A stretch of 60,875 nt of DNA from CAZUHK01 sp964620345 (GTDB lineage Bacteria; Planctomycetota; Phycisphaerae; Phycisphaerales; Zrk34): positions 1 through 60,875 of the forward strand of contig CAZUHK010000002.1 of NCBI GenBank assembly GCA_964620345.1, in the 5' to 3' direction. The translations under genes were made by a program, and so were the position numbers. Shown piece after piece: positions 1 through 7,882 of this stretch (within the stretch, counting starts at the first letter, position 1; the number at the start of each line of letters is the position of its first letter). Under the pieces are notes generated by a model. The model worked only from the letters and a program-made list of their open reading frames with translations. It searched no databases and was not told the origin of the DNA.

Positions 1-1106
1 AGCCCGCGGGCGAAGGCGTCCATGCCGCCGATGTGCGCGTGGAACAGGTCGATCGGGTCGATCGACTGGCGGCGGAGCTTGGCGTCGAAGTTCAGCCCGC
101 CGGTGGTGAACCCGCCGTGCTTGAGCAGCGTCCACATCGCCAGCGTCGTGTCGTACAGGTTGGTGGGGAACTGATCGGTGTCCCAGCCCAGCAGCAGGTC
201 GCCGCGGTTGGCGTCGATCGAGCCGAGGATGCCGTTGCCCGCGGCGTACTCCAGCTCGTGGTGGAAGCTGTGGCCGGCCAGCGTCGCGTGGTTGGCTTCG
301 ATGTTGAGCTTGAGATGATCGACCAGCCCGTACTTCTGCAGGAATGCGTGGCACGCCGACGCATCGTGATCGTACTGGTGCGTGGTCGGCTCCTTGGGCT
401 TGGGCTCGATGTAAAACTGCCCGTCGAAGCCGATGCTCTGCTTGAACTGGACCGCCATATGCAGGAAGCGGGCGAGGTGGTCGAACTCGCGCTTCAGATC
501 GGTGTTCAGCAGCGTGTCGTAGCCCTCGCGGCCGCCCCAGAAGACGTAGCCCGCCCCGCCGAGCTCGTGGGTGATCTCAATCGCCTTCTTCACCTGCGCC
601 GCGGCGTGAACGAACGCATCGACGTACGGGCTGGTCGCCGCGCCGCTCATGTAACGCGGGTGGCCGAACAGGCACGCCGTGCCCCACAGCAGCTTGATGC
701 CCGTCTGGTCCTGCATCTGCCCGGCGAGCTTGACGATTCGGTCCAGCCGCTTGTTCGTCTCGGCGAAATCGCCATCGGCCTCGGGCGCGATGTCCCGATC
801 GTGAAAGCACCAGAACCCCACGCCCAGTTTCGTGATGAACTCGAACGCGGCCCGCATGGTGTTCTCAGCCGCTTCCATTTCGTCGGCGCCGCTCGCCCAC
901 GGCATGATCCGCGTGGCCACGCCGAACGGGTCGGCCCCGCCGCCCTTCATCGAATGCCAGTAGCAGACGCTGAACCGCAGGTGCTCACGCATCGGCTTAC
1001 CCGCGACGACCTCATCGGGGTTGTAGTGCTTGAACGAGAGCGGATTCTTGGAATCCGGCCCTTCGTACCCAATCGCTTGAACATCGGGGAAAAACTCGCG
1101 GGCCAT
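1..1106 (-). CDS. xylA: Xylose isomerase (3' end beyond window)
   Basis: Interconverts D-xylose and D-xylulose in the cytoplasm (TIM barrel, two divalent metal ions). About 368 residues are present; the family is usually around 435, so roughly the last 70 lie outside the window. Signature stretches in order: SFKHYNPDEVVAGKPM near the N-terminus, VFWGGREGYDTLLNTD, the metal-ligand region FYIEPKPKEPTTHQYDHD, NHATLAGHSFHHEL, GSIDANRGD and GWDTDQFP. The ATG start is preceded by GGAGG about eight bases upstream. The gene stands alone; the upstream stretch holds a transposase relic. No xylulokinase or transporter is visible. Identification is by motif recognition and is close to certain. Confidence 0.96.
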   Translation of the reverse strand, partial: MAREFFPDVQAIGYEGPDSKNPLSFKHYNPDEVVAGKPMREHLRFSVCYWHSMKGGGADPFGVATRIMPWASGADEMEAAENTMRAAFEFITKLGVGFWCFHDRDIAPEADGDFAETNKRLDRIVKLAGQMQDQTGIKLLWGTACLFGHPRYMSGAATSPYVDAFVHAAAQVKKAIEITHELGGAGYVFWGGREGYDTLLNTDLKREFDHLARFLHMAVQFKQSIGFDGQFYIEPKPKEPTTHQYDHDASACHAFLQKYGLVDHLKLNIEANHATLAGHSFHHELEYAAGNGILGSIDANRGDLLLGWDTDQFPTNLYDTTLAMWTLLKHGGFTTGGLNFDAKLRRQSIDPIDLFHAHIGGMDAFARG

Positions 1107-1214
1107 GGGCGTTGCCTCCTGGGTTGGGTGCGTGGGATCGAACCGACGAAAATAACGGATTGCAGGCCCAGAGCAAACTCGTATGGCGAACCGGTGATGA
1201 GTTGGAGTAGGAAA

Positions 1215-1500
1215 TCGTGATCCCAGTCGTCGGCCTGCTTGAGCCAGTCCAATTCATCGGTCACCCAGCACGCATCGGGTCTCGGTGCGGCCGTGGCCGG
1301 CGTCGACGGTATGGTGCTGACTGTGATCGACGTCCTTGAACTGCTCGCGAATCACGCCGTCCGGTTCCACGCCGATCGTCGGCAGCTTGCCCTCAGCCAG
1401 TTCCACCACCGCCGGCATCCAATTCATGAAGCAACGCTCGAAGGCCTCGGGATTGAGCCGCCCCAAGACCCGGCGGGACGTGTCGGCCGAGGGCACGGCC
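1215..1500 (-). pseudogene. ISAs1-family transposase relic
   Basis: A degraded fragment of an ISAs1-type DDE transposase. One frame (about 1496 down to 1254) reads PSADTSRRVLGRLNPEAFER, matching the family's conserved PSHDTFGRVFxRLDPExFER segment. It then jumps to HTVDAGHGRTETR, matching the later HxxxxKGHGRIETR motif, so the DGKTLR catalytic region is missing by internal deletion. At about 1264 the frame shifts and continues CWVTDELDWL, matching the family's RCWVxxDxxWL, before all similarity ends near DDW. No inverted terminal repeats could be recognised. The element is dead. Confidence 0.75.
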
Positions 1501-1545
1501 CTGCCTTGAACCGACCGCCCGTGCCCCTTGGCCCTGCCATCGACA

Positions 1546-1572
1546 ACGGCACCGAGCGAGGCCCGATGCCGT
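1546..1572 (-). terminator. Hairpin downstream of first RRM gene
   Basis: On the minus strand ACGGCATCG pairs with CGGTGCCGT across a loop, including one G-U pair. It lies about 30 bases after the RRM stop codon. Only TTGT follows, so it is a weak intrinsic terminator. The stem nearly repeats the stem after the second RRM gene. Confidence 0.5.
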
Positions 1573-1603
1573 GTCGATTCATTCGCGATTTTTCACGCGC
1601 CGC

Positions 1604-1870
1604 TTACCACCGGCGCTGGGCCTTCTCGCCCTTGGGGCGGGCTTCGTTGACATTCAGCGTCCGGCCGTCCAGCTCGCTGTTGTCCATCGCGTCGATTGCC
1701 GCTTTCGCTTCGTCGTCGTTGGGCATGGTCACAAAACCAAAGCCCCGGCTGCGGCCGGTGTCACGGTCGGTGATCACCGCCGCCTCCTGCACGGAACCGA
1801 AACCGGCAAACGCCTGCTGCAGATCTTGATCGCTCGTGTCGAAGTTGAGATTGCCTACAAACAATTTCAT
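1604..1870 (-). CDS. Small RRM-domain RNA-binding protein
   Basis: An 88-residue single-RRM protein. RNP2 is KLFVGNL at residues 2-8 and RNP1 is RGFGFVTM near residues 44-51, with the usual beta-alpha-beta layout and a short basic tail. Such small RRM proteins in cyanobacteria and planctomycetes are thought to bind RNA, often in cold or stress responses; no specific target can be read here. The ATG at 1870 is chosen because GGAGG precedes it by five bases and the protein then begins exactly at the RRM. It is a tandem paralogue of the gene at 2184-2486 and lacks that copy's Gly-rich tail. Confidence 0.9.
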   Translation of the reverse strand: MKLFVGNLNFDTSDQDLQQAFAGFGSVQEAAVITDRDTGRSRGFGFVTMPNDDEAKAAIDAMDNSELDGRTLNVNEARPKGEKAQRRW

Positions 1871-2120
1871 GGAGAACCTCCAAACAGTAGAAGTGACCGC
1901 TCGGAGGACCAACTGTCTTGCTCGAACTGAACCAAACCGTCTGAACTCGCACGCGTCACTGACATGAATTCGCCGAGACACCTCGCCTCGGCACCAACCT
2001 AACTGTACTGGCATCGGCCACACCGATCAAGGGCGATGGTGATTCGTAGATTCGTTCACGGGCCTGTCATCTCGCCACCGGGCATGGAGATGCGGGGATA
2101 ACGTAGCCCGGTCCACAAAA

Positions 2121-2150
2121 ACGGCACCGGGCGCGAGCGCCCGATGCCGT
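2121..2150 (-). terminator. Intrinsic terminator of second RRM gene
   Basis: On the minus strand ACGGCATCGGGCG pairs with CGCCCGGTGCCGT around a four-base loop (one mismatch) and is followed at once by TTTTTG. This is a classical rho-independent terminator 34 bases after the stop codon. The rest of 1871-2183, outside the end of the RRM gene, shows nothing else. Confidence 0.8.
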
Positions 2151-2183
2151 GTGTGTTTGATGCCGATGGGTTGTCGCGGGTGC

Positions 2184-2486
2184 TTACCAGCGGCGCCCGC
2201 CACCACCACCACCACCACCACCGCCGCCGCGGCCGCCACCGCCGGTCTTCGGCTTGGCTTCGTTGACGTTGAGCGTGCGGCCGTCGAGTTCCTGACCGTT
2301 GGTCGCCTCGATCGCCGCCTTCGCTTGGTCGTCGTTGGCCATGGTCACGAACGCGAACCCGCGGGGCCGGCCGGTTTCGCGGTCGGTGATTACCGCCACT
2401 TCATCGACCTGCCCGTGCTCGGAGAAATAATCCTCCAGGGCCTGCTCGTTGGTGTTGAACGAAAGATTCCCGACATAGATCTTCAT
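2184..2486 (-). CDS. RRM RNA-binding protein with Gly-rich tail
   Basis: A 100-residue protein: one RRM (RNP2 KIYVGNLSF, RNP1 RGFAFVTM) then a C-terminal tail of about 15 glycines broken by arginines and ending RRW. This is the arrangement of cyanobacterial-type Rbp proteins. The tail is encoded by a run of CAC/CGC triplets on the plus strand (about 2199-2240), a simple repeat prone to slippage. The sequence GRTLNVNEAKPK just after the RRM is shared with the neighbouring RRM protein (NEARPK), as is the terminal RRW, so the two are recent paralogues. A strong terminator follows it, so the two genes are probably transcribed separately. Confidence 0.9.
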   Translation of the reverse strand: MKIYVGNLSFNTNEQALEDYFSEHGQVDEVAVITDRETGRPRGFAFVTMANDDQAKAAIEATNGQELDGRTLNVNEAKPKTGGGGRGGGGGGGGGGGRRW

Positions 2487-2583
2487 ACCGATGCTCCACA
2501 AACGGTGACCGTTCGGAGGATCGGCGGGGCTTGGTCAATTGTGATCAAGGGGCTGACCTGCGTACGTGTCACGAGATGAAATC

Positions 2584-2610
2584 CGGGGCAACGGTTGCCC
2601 CGCTTGAATC
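2584..2610. repeat. Palindromic repeat, copy 1 (REP-like)
   Basis: A near-perfect palindrome, CGGGGCAAC-G-GTTGCCCCG, followed by CTTGAATC. A diverged copy with the same flank lies at 12144-12172. It sits in the 467-base interval between the second RRM gene and the BFD-like gene (2487-2953), where I see no other feature. Confidence 0.5.
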
Positions 2611-2953
2611 GACGGTTGGCGGTCAAATGCGAATCGTCGTACCGCCCCTCGGCCCGAACCGCGCCGAGGGCAAGGCGGGAGTGTACCCGACAGCGCGACG
2701 CCGCACAACCGGCAGGCGGAACGGTCGCCAATCGATCGGTCAATCTGACCTTAGCCCGACATGCCAATACCCCCCGGGGAGCCGCGCCGTGCGAGCGCCG
2801 GCCAAGCCACGCGATGCGACGCGTTGCAGCGTGCCCTGCTCGAACGCTTGAGCCGGTGCATCCCAGAGGTCGGGTATTGCATTGTCCGGATTTCGAATGA
2901 ATTCGCCGCCGCGCCGCACTATCATCGGCTACCCATCAGTTTGGAGCCGCATC

Positions 2954-3181
2954 ATGCCCACGCAGACGCAGGACAAGCCGCGGGTCTATGACCGCTGCCT
3001 TTGCAGCGGCCTGACGTTCGCGCAGATCGGCGAGCACGCCCGACGTCGGAACACCACGAGCATCAAGAAGCTCAAGCGCGAGCTGGACATGGGCCTGTAT
3101 TGCAGCGCCTGCGTGCCGTACCTGCGCGAGATGTTCAAGACCGGCCGGACGGTGTTCACCGAAGAGATCAATCTGTATTGA
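2954..3181 (+). CDS. BFD-like [2Fe-2S]-binding protein
   Basis: A 75-residue protein with four cysteines spaced as C15-x-C17 and C50-x2-C53. This is the pattern of the BFD/bacterioferritin-associated ferredoxin fold, which binds one [2Fe-2S] cluster. BFD itself releases iron from bacterioferritin; other family members are electron carriers or domains of larger enzymes, and no bacterioferritin gene is visible here to decide. The ATG at 2954 gives the normal family length. The stretch NTTSIKKLKRELDMG between the cysteine pairs corresponds to the helical part of the fold. It is followed 112 bases later by the dehydrogenase gene. Confidence 0.8.
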   Translation: MPTQTQDKPRVYDRCLCSGLTFAQIGEHARRRNTTSIKKLKRELDMGLYCSACVPYLREMFKTGRTVFTEEINLY

Positions 3182-3293
3182 TCGGCGCGGAGCAGACCGA
3201 GCGCTTCGGCTCTCGGCTCGTCGGTGGCGACGTGCGGCCAAGAGGGGCCGGCCGCTGGACGCCCCGCCTCGGCGCGGTATTCTGTCGCGTCCC

Positions 3294-4382
3294 ATGGCCA
3301 ACTACATCTTTCCGATCGAACAACACAACGCCCTGGTCGCCGCGGCGTTTTCGCAGCGCGGCTACACCGCCGACGAGGCCCGGGCCGCGGCTCGTTTCTG
3401 CGAGCTGGCCGCGACCCACGGCATCAAGACCCACAACGCCCTCAAGGCCCTGCACCTGGACGAGCTGTTCGGCTCGGCCGCCGGCGGCTGCGTGCCGGGC
3501 GCGCAGATCGAGAAGCTCCCGCCGCGCTACCCCGCGGTACACCGCTGGAACGCCAATCGCAAGCTCGGCCAGGCCACCGCGTTCGACGCGATGGAGCAGT
3601 GCATGAAGCTGGCCGACGAGTTCGGCACCGGGATCGTCACCGTCGATAACGCCTTCCATTACCTCTGGGGCGGCGGGTACGTGATCGACGCGGCGCACAA
3701 GGGCTACATCGCCTACACCTGCTGCACCGCCGCGCTGGCCGAGGTCGTGCCGTTCGGCGGCAAGTTCCCCACGCTCGGCACCAACCCGCACAGTTGGGCC
3801 TTGCCCACCACCGAGCAGATCGGCTACCCCATCTGCATCGACTGGGCGACGTCGAGCGTTGCCATGGGCCGCGTGCAACAGTTCAAGCGTGAGGGCAAGC
3901 CGCTTGCGCCCAACAGCGCGGTGGACAAGGAGGGCAAGCCGACGACCGATCCCGACGAGGTCGCCGCGCTGCTGCCGTTCGGGGCGCACAAGGGGTACGG
4001 GCTGTCGCTGATCAACGAGCTGCTCGCGGCGTACACCGGCGGATCGCTTCCGACGCTGCGCAGCCGGTGGAACACCGGCGACATCGACGAGAAGCGCACG
4101 CCGCACTTCTTCTTCCAGTGCATCAAGCCCGACGCGCTGGACTGCGGCGACTTCGCCCGCGGTCGCGACCAGGGGCAGAACGTCAAGGCGGTGCTCGACG
4201 ACATCCTCGGCCACGGCAATCAGGCCTGCCTGCTGCCCGGCCAGCTCGAAGCCGAGGCGGCGCAGCTCACCGCGAAGTACGGCGGGCTGCTGTTCACCGG
4301 GGCCGAGATGCACGAGTTCGCCCAGGTCGGCCGCGAGGTCGGCCGGCCGATCGACCTCGAATCGCTCGCGCTCGCCGAGTAG
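3294..4382 (+). CDS. Malate/L-lactate dehydrogenase family (Ldh2-type) oxidoreductase
   Basis: 362 residues of the Ldh2/YlbC/ureidoglycolate dehydrogenase superfamily, NAD(P)-dependent 2-hydroxyacid oxidoreductases unrelated to classical MDH/LDH. Family hallmarks are the GIKTHNALK region near residue 45, the central GTNPHSWALPT (about 162-172) and PFGAHKGYGLSLINELLA (about 224-241), which holds the conserved HKG motif of the active site. Substrate (malate, lactate, ureidoglycolate or a sugar-derived acid) cannot be assigned from sequence alone. It ends with TAG, a genuine TAG stop useful for judging the two in-frame ambers further right. It lies 55 bases upstream of tsaB with no clear functional link. 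Confidence 0.85.
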   Translation: MANYIFPIEQHNALVAAAFSQRGYTADEARAAARFCELAATHGIKTHNALKALHLDELFGSAAGGCVPGAQIEKLPPRYPAVHRWNANRKLGQATAFDAMEQCMKLADEFGTGIVTVDNAFHYLWGGGYVIDAAHKGYIAYTCCTAALAEVVPFGGKFPTLGTNPHSWALPTTEQIGYPICIDWATSSVAMGRVQQFKREGKPLAPNSAVDKEGKPTTDPDEVAALLPFGAHKGYGLSLINELLAAYTGGSLPTLRSRWNTGDIDEKRTPHFFFQCIKPDALDCGDFARGRDQGQNVKAVLDDILGHGNQACLLPGQLEAEAAQLTAKYGGLLFTGAEMHEFAQVGREVGRPIDLESLALAE

Positions 4383-4437
4383 ACCGCCCCCGCCGCGCCG
4401 CCAAACGCGAATCGGCGGGCGTTACAATGTCGGTTCG

Positions 4438-5148
4438 ATGGCGACCAACGCGATCAATCTGGCGATCGAAACCTCCAGTCGCGACGGCGGCGTGGCGGTG
4501 GGGCGCGGCGATGCGCTGATCGAAAGCGTGTCGCTGGGCCCGCAGCAGCGGCACGCAGTGGCGCTGATGCCCGCGATCGATCGGCTGGCGCAGGCCCACC
4601 GCTTTGAGCCGGGCGACATCGGGCAGGTGTATCTGTCGATCGGGCCGGGCAGTTTCACGGGGCTGCGCATCGCGGTGACGGTGGCGAAGATGCTCGCCCG
4701 CGGCATCGGCAGCAAGCTGGTCGCGGTGCCGACGCTCGACGTGGTCGCGGCCAATGCGCCGACCGATGCGGGCCCGCGCCTGGCGGTGTGCCTGAACGCC
4801 AAGGGCGGGCGGTGTTTCACGGGGCGGTACGAGCGCAGTGGCGGCGGCTGGTTTGCGCTGGGCGAGGCGGATCTGCTGACGCCCGGGCAGGTAGCCGCGG
4901 TGATGGCCGGGCCGTTCGCGCTGCTGGGCGACGCGGCGGTGGGGGCGCTGGACTGGCCGGCGCAGGCGACGCAGCTCGACGCGACCCTGGCCGTGCCGCG
5001 GGCCGAGCAGGCCTGGCGCCTCGGCCGGGCGATTGCCGCGCGGGGCGAGTTTGTCGATCCCTATGCCCTGACGCCGCTGTACGTGCGGTTGCCGGACGCC
5101 GAGGAGAAGCGTCGGCAGCGGCAGAGCGCGGCAGAGCCGCGGCGCTGA
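4438..5148 (+). CDS. tsaB: tRNA threonylcarbamoyladenosine biosynthesis protein TsaB
   Basis: 236 residues. TsaB is the inactive actin-like partner that scaffolds TsaD (with TsaE) to make the t6A modification at A37 of ANN-decoding tRNAs. The N-terminus NLAIETSSRDGGVAV and the diagnostic SIGPGSFTGLRIAVTVAKML (about residues 62-81) are textbook. The C-terminal portion is shorter in conserved features, as usual for TsaB. The start ATG at 4438 places the first beta strand four residues in. It is followed by an 85-base gap and der. tsaD and tsaE are not in the window. Confidence 0.93.
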   Translation: MATNAINLAIETSSRDGGVAVGRGDALIESVSLGPQQRHAVALMPAIDRLAQAHRFEPGDIGQVYLSIGPGSFTGLRIAVTVAKMLARGIGSKLVAVPTLDVVAANAPTDAGPRLAVCLNAKGGRCFTGRYERSGGGWFALGEADLLTPGQVAAVMAGPFALLGDAAVGALDWPAQATQLDATLAVPRAEQAWRLGRAIAARGEFVDPYALTPLYVRLPDAEEKRRQRQSAAEPRR

Positions 5149-5233
5149 ATATGCAGCAGGCGGCGCATCGCGGGCCGGCGAGGCGAACTTTCAACTTCGC
5201 ACCTGCGACTTCACACTCCACTACACTGTGGCC

Positions 5234-6628
5234 ATGCTTCCGAAAGTCGCCATCGTGGGTCGGCCCAACGTGGGCAAGAGCTCGCTGCTGAACATGCTGG
5301 CGCGGCGGCGGATCAGCATCGTCGAGCCCACGCCGGGGGTGACGCGCGATCGCATCGGCGTCGTGCTCGAGCTGCCGCCGCAGTCCAAGGGCAAGGCGCC
5401 CCGTGCCTGCGAGGTGTTCGACACCGGCGGGTTCGGGGTGTATTCCGAGGACGAGACCTACCACGTGCTGACCGAGGACATCGAGGCGCAGATCAACGCC
5501 GCGGTCGCCGAGGCCCAGCTCGTGCTGTTCGTCGTCGATGCGCAGACCGGCATCACCGAGCTGGACGAGCGCGTCGCGAAGCTGCTGCGCCGCACCGCCG
5601 CGGGCCGCGTGCCCGTGCGGCTGGTGGCCAACAAGGTCGACAACGATCAACTGGAGCGCGACGCGATGGAGGCGGTGAAGCTGGGCTTCGGCGAGCCGGC
5701 GATAATCTCGGCGACGACCAAGCGCAACAGTTGGGGCTTTCTCGACGCCATCGCCGACGCGATCGACTGGGACGCCGACCTGACCCCACCGGCGGCCAGC
5801 GAATTAAAACTCGCGATCGTCGGCAAGCGCAACGCGGGCAAGAGCACGCTGGTCAACGCCCTGGCCGGGGCGACGCGGGTGATCGCCAGTGAGCTGCCGG
5901 GCACCACGCGCGACAGCGTCGATGTGCGCTTCGAGATCGGCGGCCGGGCGTTCACCGCGATCGACACCGCGGGCCTGCGCAAGCGCAAGAGCATGGAGAA
6001 CGACGTCGAGGTTTACTCGGCCCACCGCACGCTGCGATCGATCCGCCGGGCCGACGTGGTCGTCCTGCTGATCGACTGCACCGGCCCGATCAGCCAGGTC
6101 GATAAGAAGCTCAGCCAGGAAATCCTCGAGCACCACAAGCCGACCATCATCGCGCTCAACAAGTGGGATCTGGTGGCCGACGAGGTCGCGCTGGAGGATT
6201 TCAAGGACTACGTCGCGGAGAACCTGCGCGGGCTGCGGTTCGCGCCGATGATCAACATGTCGGCGCTCAAGGCCGAGCACGTGAAGGAGGTCGTGCAGCT
6301 CGCGCTCGAGCTGCACGATCAGGCCTCGCAGCGTGTGGGCACGGGCGAGCTCAACGCGGTGCTCAAGCGGATCATGGAACAGCGCGGGCCCAGCTCCAAG
6401 CTCGGCAAGCGCGCGAAGATTTACTATGCCGTGCAACCCGAAGCCAATCCGCCGACCATCGTGCTGTTTGTCAACGACCCCGATCTGTTTCCCGACCAGT
6501 ACCAGCGGTACATGATCAACTGTTTTCGCGAGTCGCTGCCTTTCAAGGACGTGCCGATCAAGCTCGCGATCCGCGGTCGCAAGCGCCGGGACATGGACAA
6601 GCACGAACAGCCGATCGCGGAGGGATGA
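5234..6628 (+). CDS. der: Ribosome-assembly GTPase Der (EngA)
   Basis: 464 residues with the unique Der layout of two consecutive GTPase domains plus a KH-like C-terminal domain. First P-loop GRPNVGKSS at about residues 9-17, with TPGVTRDR, DTGG and a degenerate NKVD. Second P-loop GKRNAGKST near residue 197, with LPGTTRDSVDV, DTAGLRKR and NKWD. The C-terminus has the typical NxxDLFPDQYQRYMINCFRE stretch. It acts in 50S subunit maturation. The ATG at 5234 gives the canonical LPKVAIVGRPNVGKS start; an in-frame GTG six bases upstream is an alternative. It is convergent with the REC-GAF gene; the 111 bases between show no clear terminator. Confidence 0.95.
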   Translation: MLPKVAIVGRPNVGKSSLLNMLARRRISIVEPTPGVTRDRIGVVLELPPQSKGKAPRACEVFDTGGFGVYSEDETYHVLTEDIEAQINAAVAEAQLVLFVVDAQTGITELDERVAKLLRRTAAGRVPVRLVANKVDNDQLERDAMEAVKLGFGEPAIISATTKRNSWGFLDAIADAIDWDADLTPPAASELKLAIVGKRNAGKSTLVNALAGATRVIASELPGTTRDSVDVRFEIGGRAFTAIDTAGLRKRKSMENDVEVYSAHRTLRSIRRADVVVLLIDCTGPISQVDKKLSQEILEHHKPTIIALNKWDLVADEVALEDFKDYVAENLRGLRFAPMINMSALKAEHVKEVVQLALELHDQASQRVGTGELNAVLKRIMEQRGPSSKLGKRAKIYYAVQPEANPPTIVLFVNDPDLFPDQYQRYMINCFRESLPFKDVPIKLAIRGRKRRDMDKHEQPIAEG

Positions 6629-6739
6629 GGGGGCGGGGCGTGGGGTGGGACCGGATCCGATGGGAGGGGGCGGGAATATAGCGCGAAGCCGCGAGCGGCG
6701 GGGGAACTGCGTTCCCGGGGGCGCGGTGCGGGTGTGGGG

Positions 6740-7882
6740 TTACGCGGCGAGGGTGTCGTTGTCGTCTTCGAGCAGATCCTTCGTGCGGTGGTGGACGCGG
6801 ATGACCCTGACCAGTTGTGCGGCGAGCACGGGGGCGACGTCGCGCAGCAGTTCGGCCGCGGTATCGCCCAGCGGCTCGGCGACGGGGCGGAAGAGCATGA
6901 TGCCCGCCAGCGGTTCGCCGGCCTCGTCGACGCAGGGGATCGCCACGATGTTCATGCCTTCGAGAAAGCCCCGGCCGATCTCGATCCACCGGCCGATCTG
7001 CGCATCGGTGTCGAGTCGGACCAGTTCGCCCCGGCTCATCAGCCGCTCCGCCGCGTCCTCGGCCAGTTGCTGCATGACCACGGGCAGCGTGTGCTTGTCG
7101 TACGAGTAGTTCACGTACCCGCCGACGGTGTAGCCCCCGCCGGACGACGGCAGAAAGATCATCACGTTCGCAGCGCCGGCTCGGTCCAGCAGGTGCTCCA
7201 TCGTGCGGCGCAGCAGCGGCTCCAGGTCGAGCTCATCGTCGATCTGCCACGCCGGGTCGGTCGGCGGGTCCGCGGGTTTGTCATCGCGGGCTTGCTCGGC
7301 CCGGCTGACCTGCTCGGCCAGCTCTTCGTAAGCGGCGACCAGGTCGTTGCAGAGAATGTCGACCTGATCGGTGATCTCGTGGCGGGCCCGGTTGAGCTGC
7401 TTGCAGAGCTTGCGCAGCCGATCGAACTGATGCCGCCGGCGGCGCTCGTGCCGGTTGGCGCGGATCGCCTCGGTGACGCGCCGGTTGAGTTGATCGACAT
7501 CGAATGGCTTGGCGATGAAGTCATCGGCGCCGCTGCGGATGGCGTCGACGGCGTGTTCGAGCGAGGCCCGGCCGGTGATGACGATCGAGCGGATCGGCCG
7601 ATCGGCGTCGCGCAGCGCACGGGCGAGGGTCAGGCCGTCGCCGTCGGGCAGGCCCACATCGATCAGCGCCAGGTCGATGGGTTGATCGGCGAGCAGCTTG
7701 CGTGCCGCGGCGAGGTCGGCCGCGTGGTGTACGCGGCGGCGGGGGCTGCGGATCGCCTCGGTGATCGCGTGGCGGACCGCGCTGTCGTCTTCAACGACCA
7801 GCACGTGGCGTTGATCGGCCCGGGTGGCGGGCGGGGGGTCGTTGATGTCGGTGCCGGTCCGCGGATGTTCAGTGGAACGCAC
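6740..7882 (-). CDS. Response regulator: REC + coiled coil + GAF-like domain
   Basis: 380 residues. A receiver domain at about 25-145 has the acidic pair VVEDD, phospho-acceptor Asp in LALIDVGLPDGDG and the Lys in FIAKPFD. Residues about 150-215 are charged and helical (RRRRHQFDRLRKLCKQLNRA), probably a coiled-coil dimeriser. The remainder (about 235-365) resembles a GAF sensory domain, with LLRRTMEHLLDRAGAANVMI followed by a variable ligand-binding region. There is no DNA-binding or enzymatic output, so it likely acts by protein contact. Its start overlaps the end of the HDOD-kinase gene by 14 bases, which makes that kinase the probable partner. Confidence 0.8.
   Translation of the reverse strand: MRSTEHPRTGTDINDPPPATRADQRHVLVVEDDSAVRHAITEAIRSPRRRVHHAADLAAARKLLADQPIDLALIDVGLPDGDGLTLARALRDADRPIRSIVITGRASLEHAVDAIRSGADDFIAKPFDVDQLNRRVTEAIRANRHERRRRHQFDRLRKLCKQLNRARHEITDQVDILCNDLVAAYEELAEQVSRAEQARDDKPADPPTDPAWQIDDELDLEPLLRRTMEHLLDRAGAANVMIFLPSSGGGYTVGGYVNYSYDKHTLPVVMQQLAEDAAERLMSRGELVRLDTDAQIGRWIEIGRGFLEGMNIVAIPCVDEAGEPLAGIMLFRPVAEPLGDTAAELLRDVAPVLAAQLVRVIRVHHRTKDLLEDDNDTLAA

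Noticed and set aside
33..1220. 395-codon plus-strand frame opposite xylA
   Set aside because: Antisense of a confidently identified xylose isomerase; no recognisable domain.
2199..2240. CAC-triplet run as a possible structured repeat or CRISPR-like array
   Set aside because: It is simply the coding sequence of the Gly-rich tail of the RRM protein on the opposite strand; no spacers.
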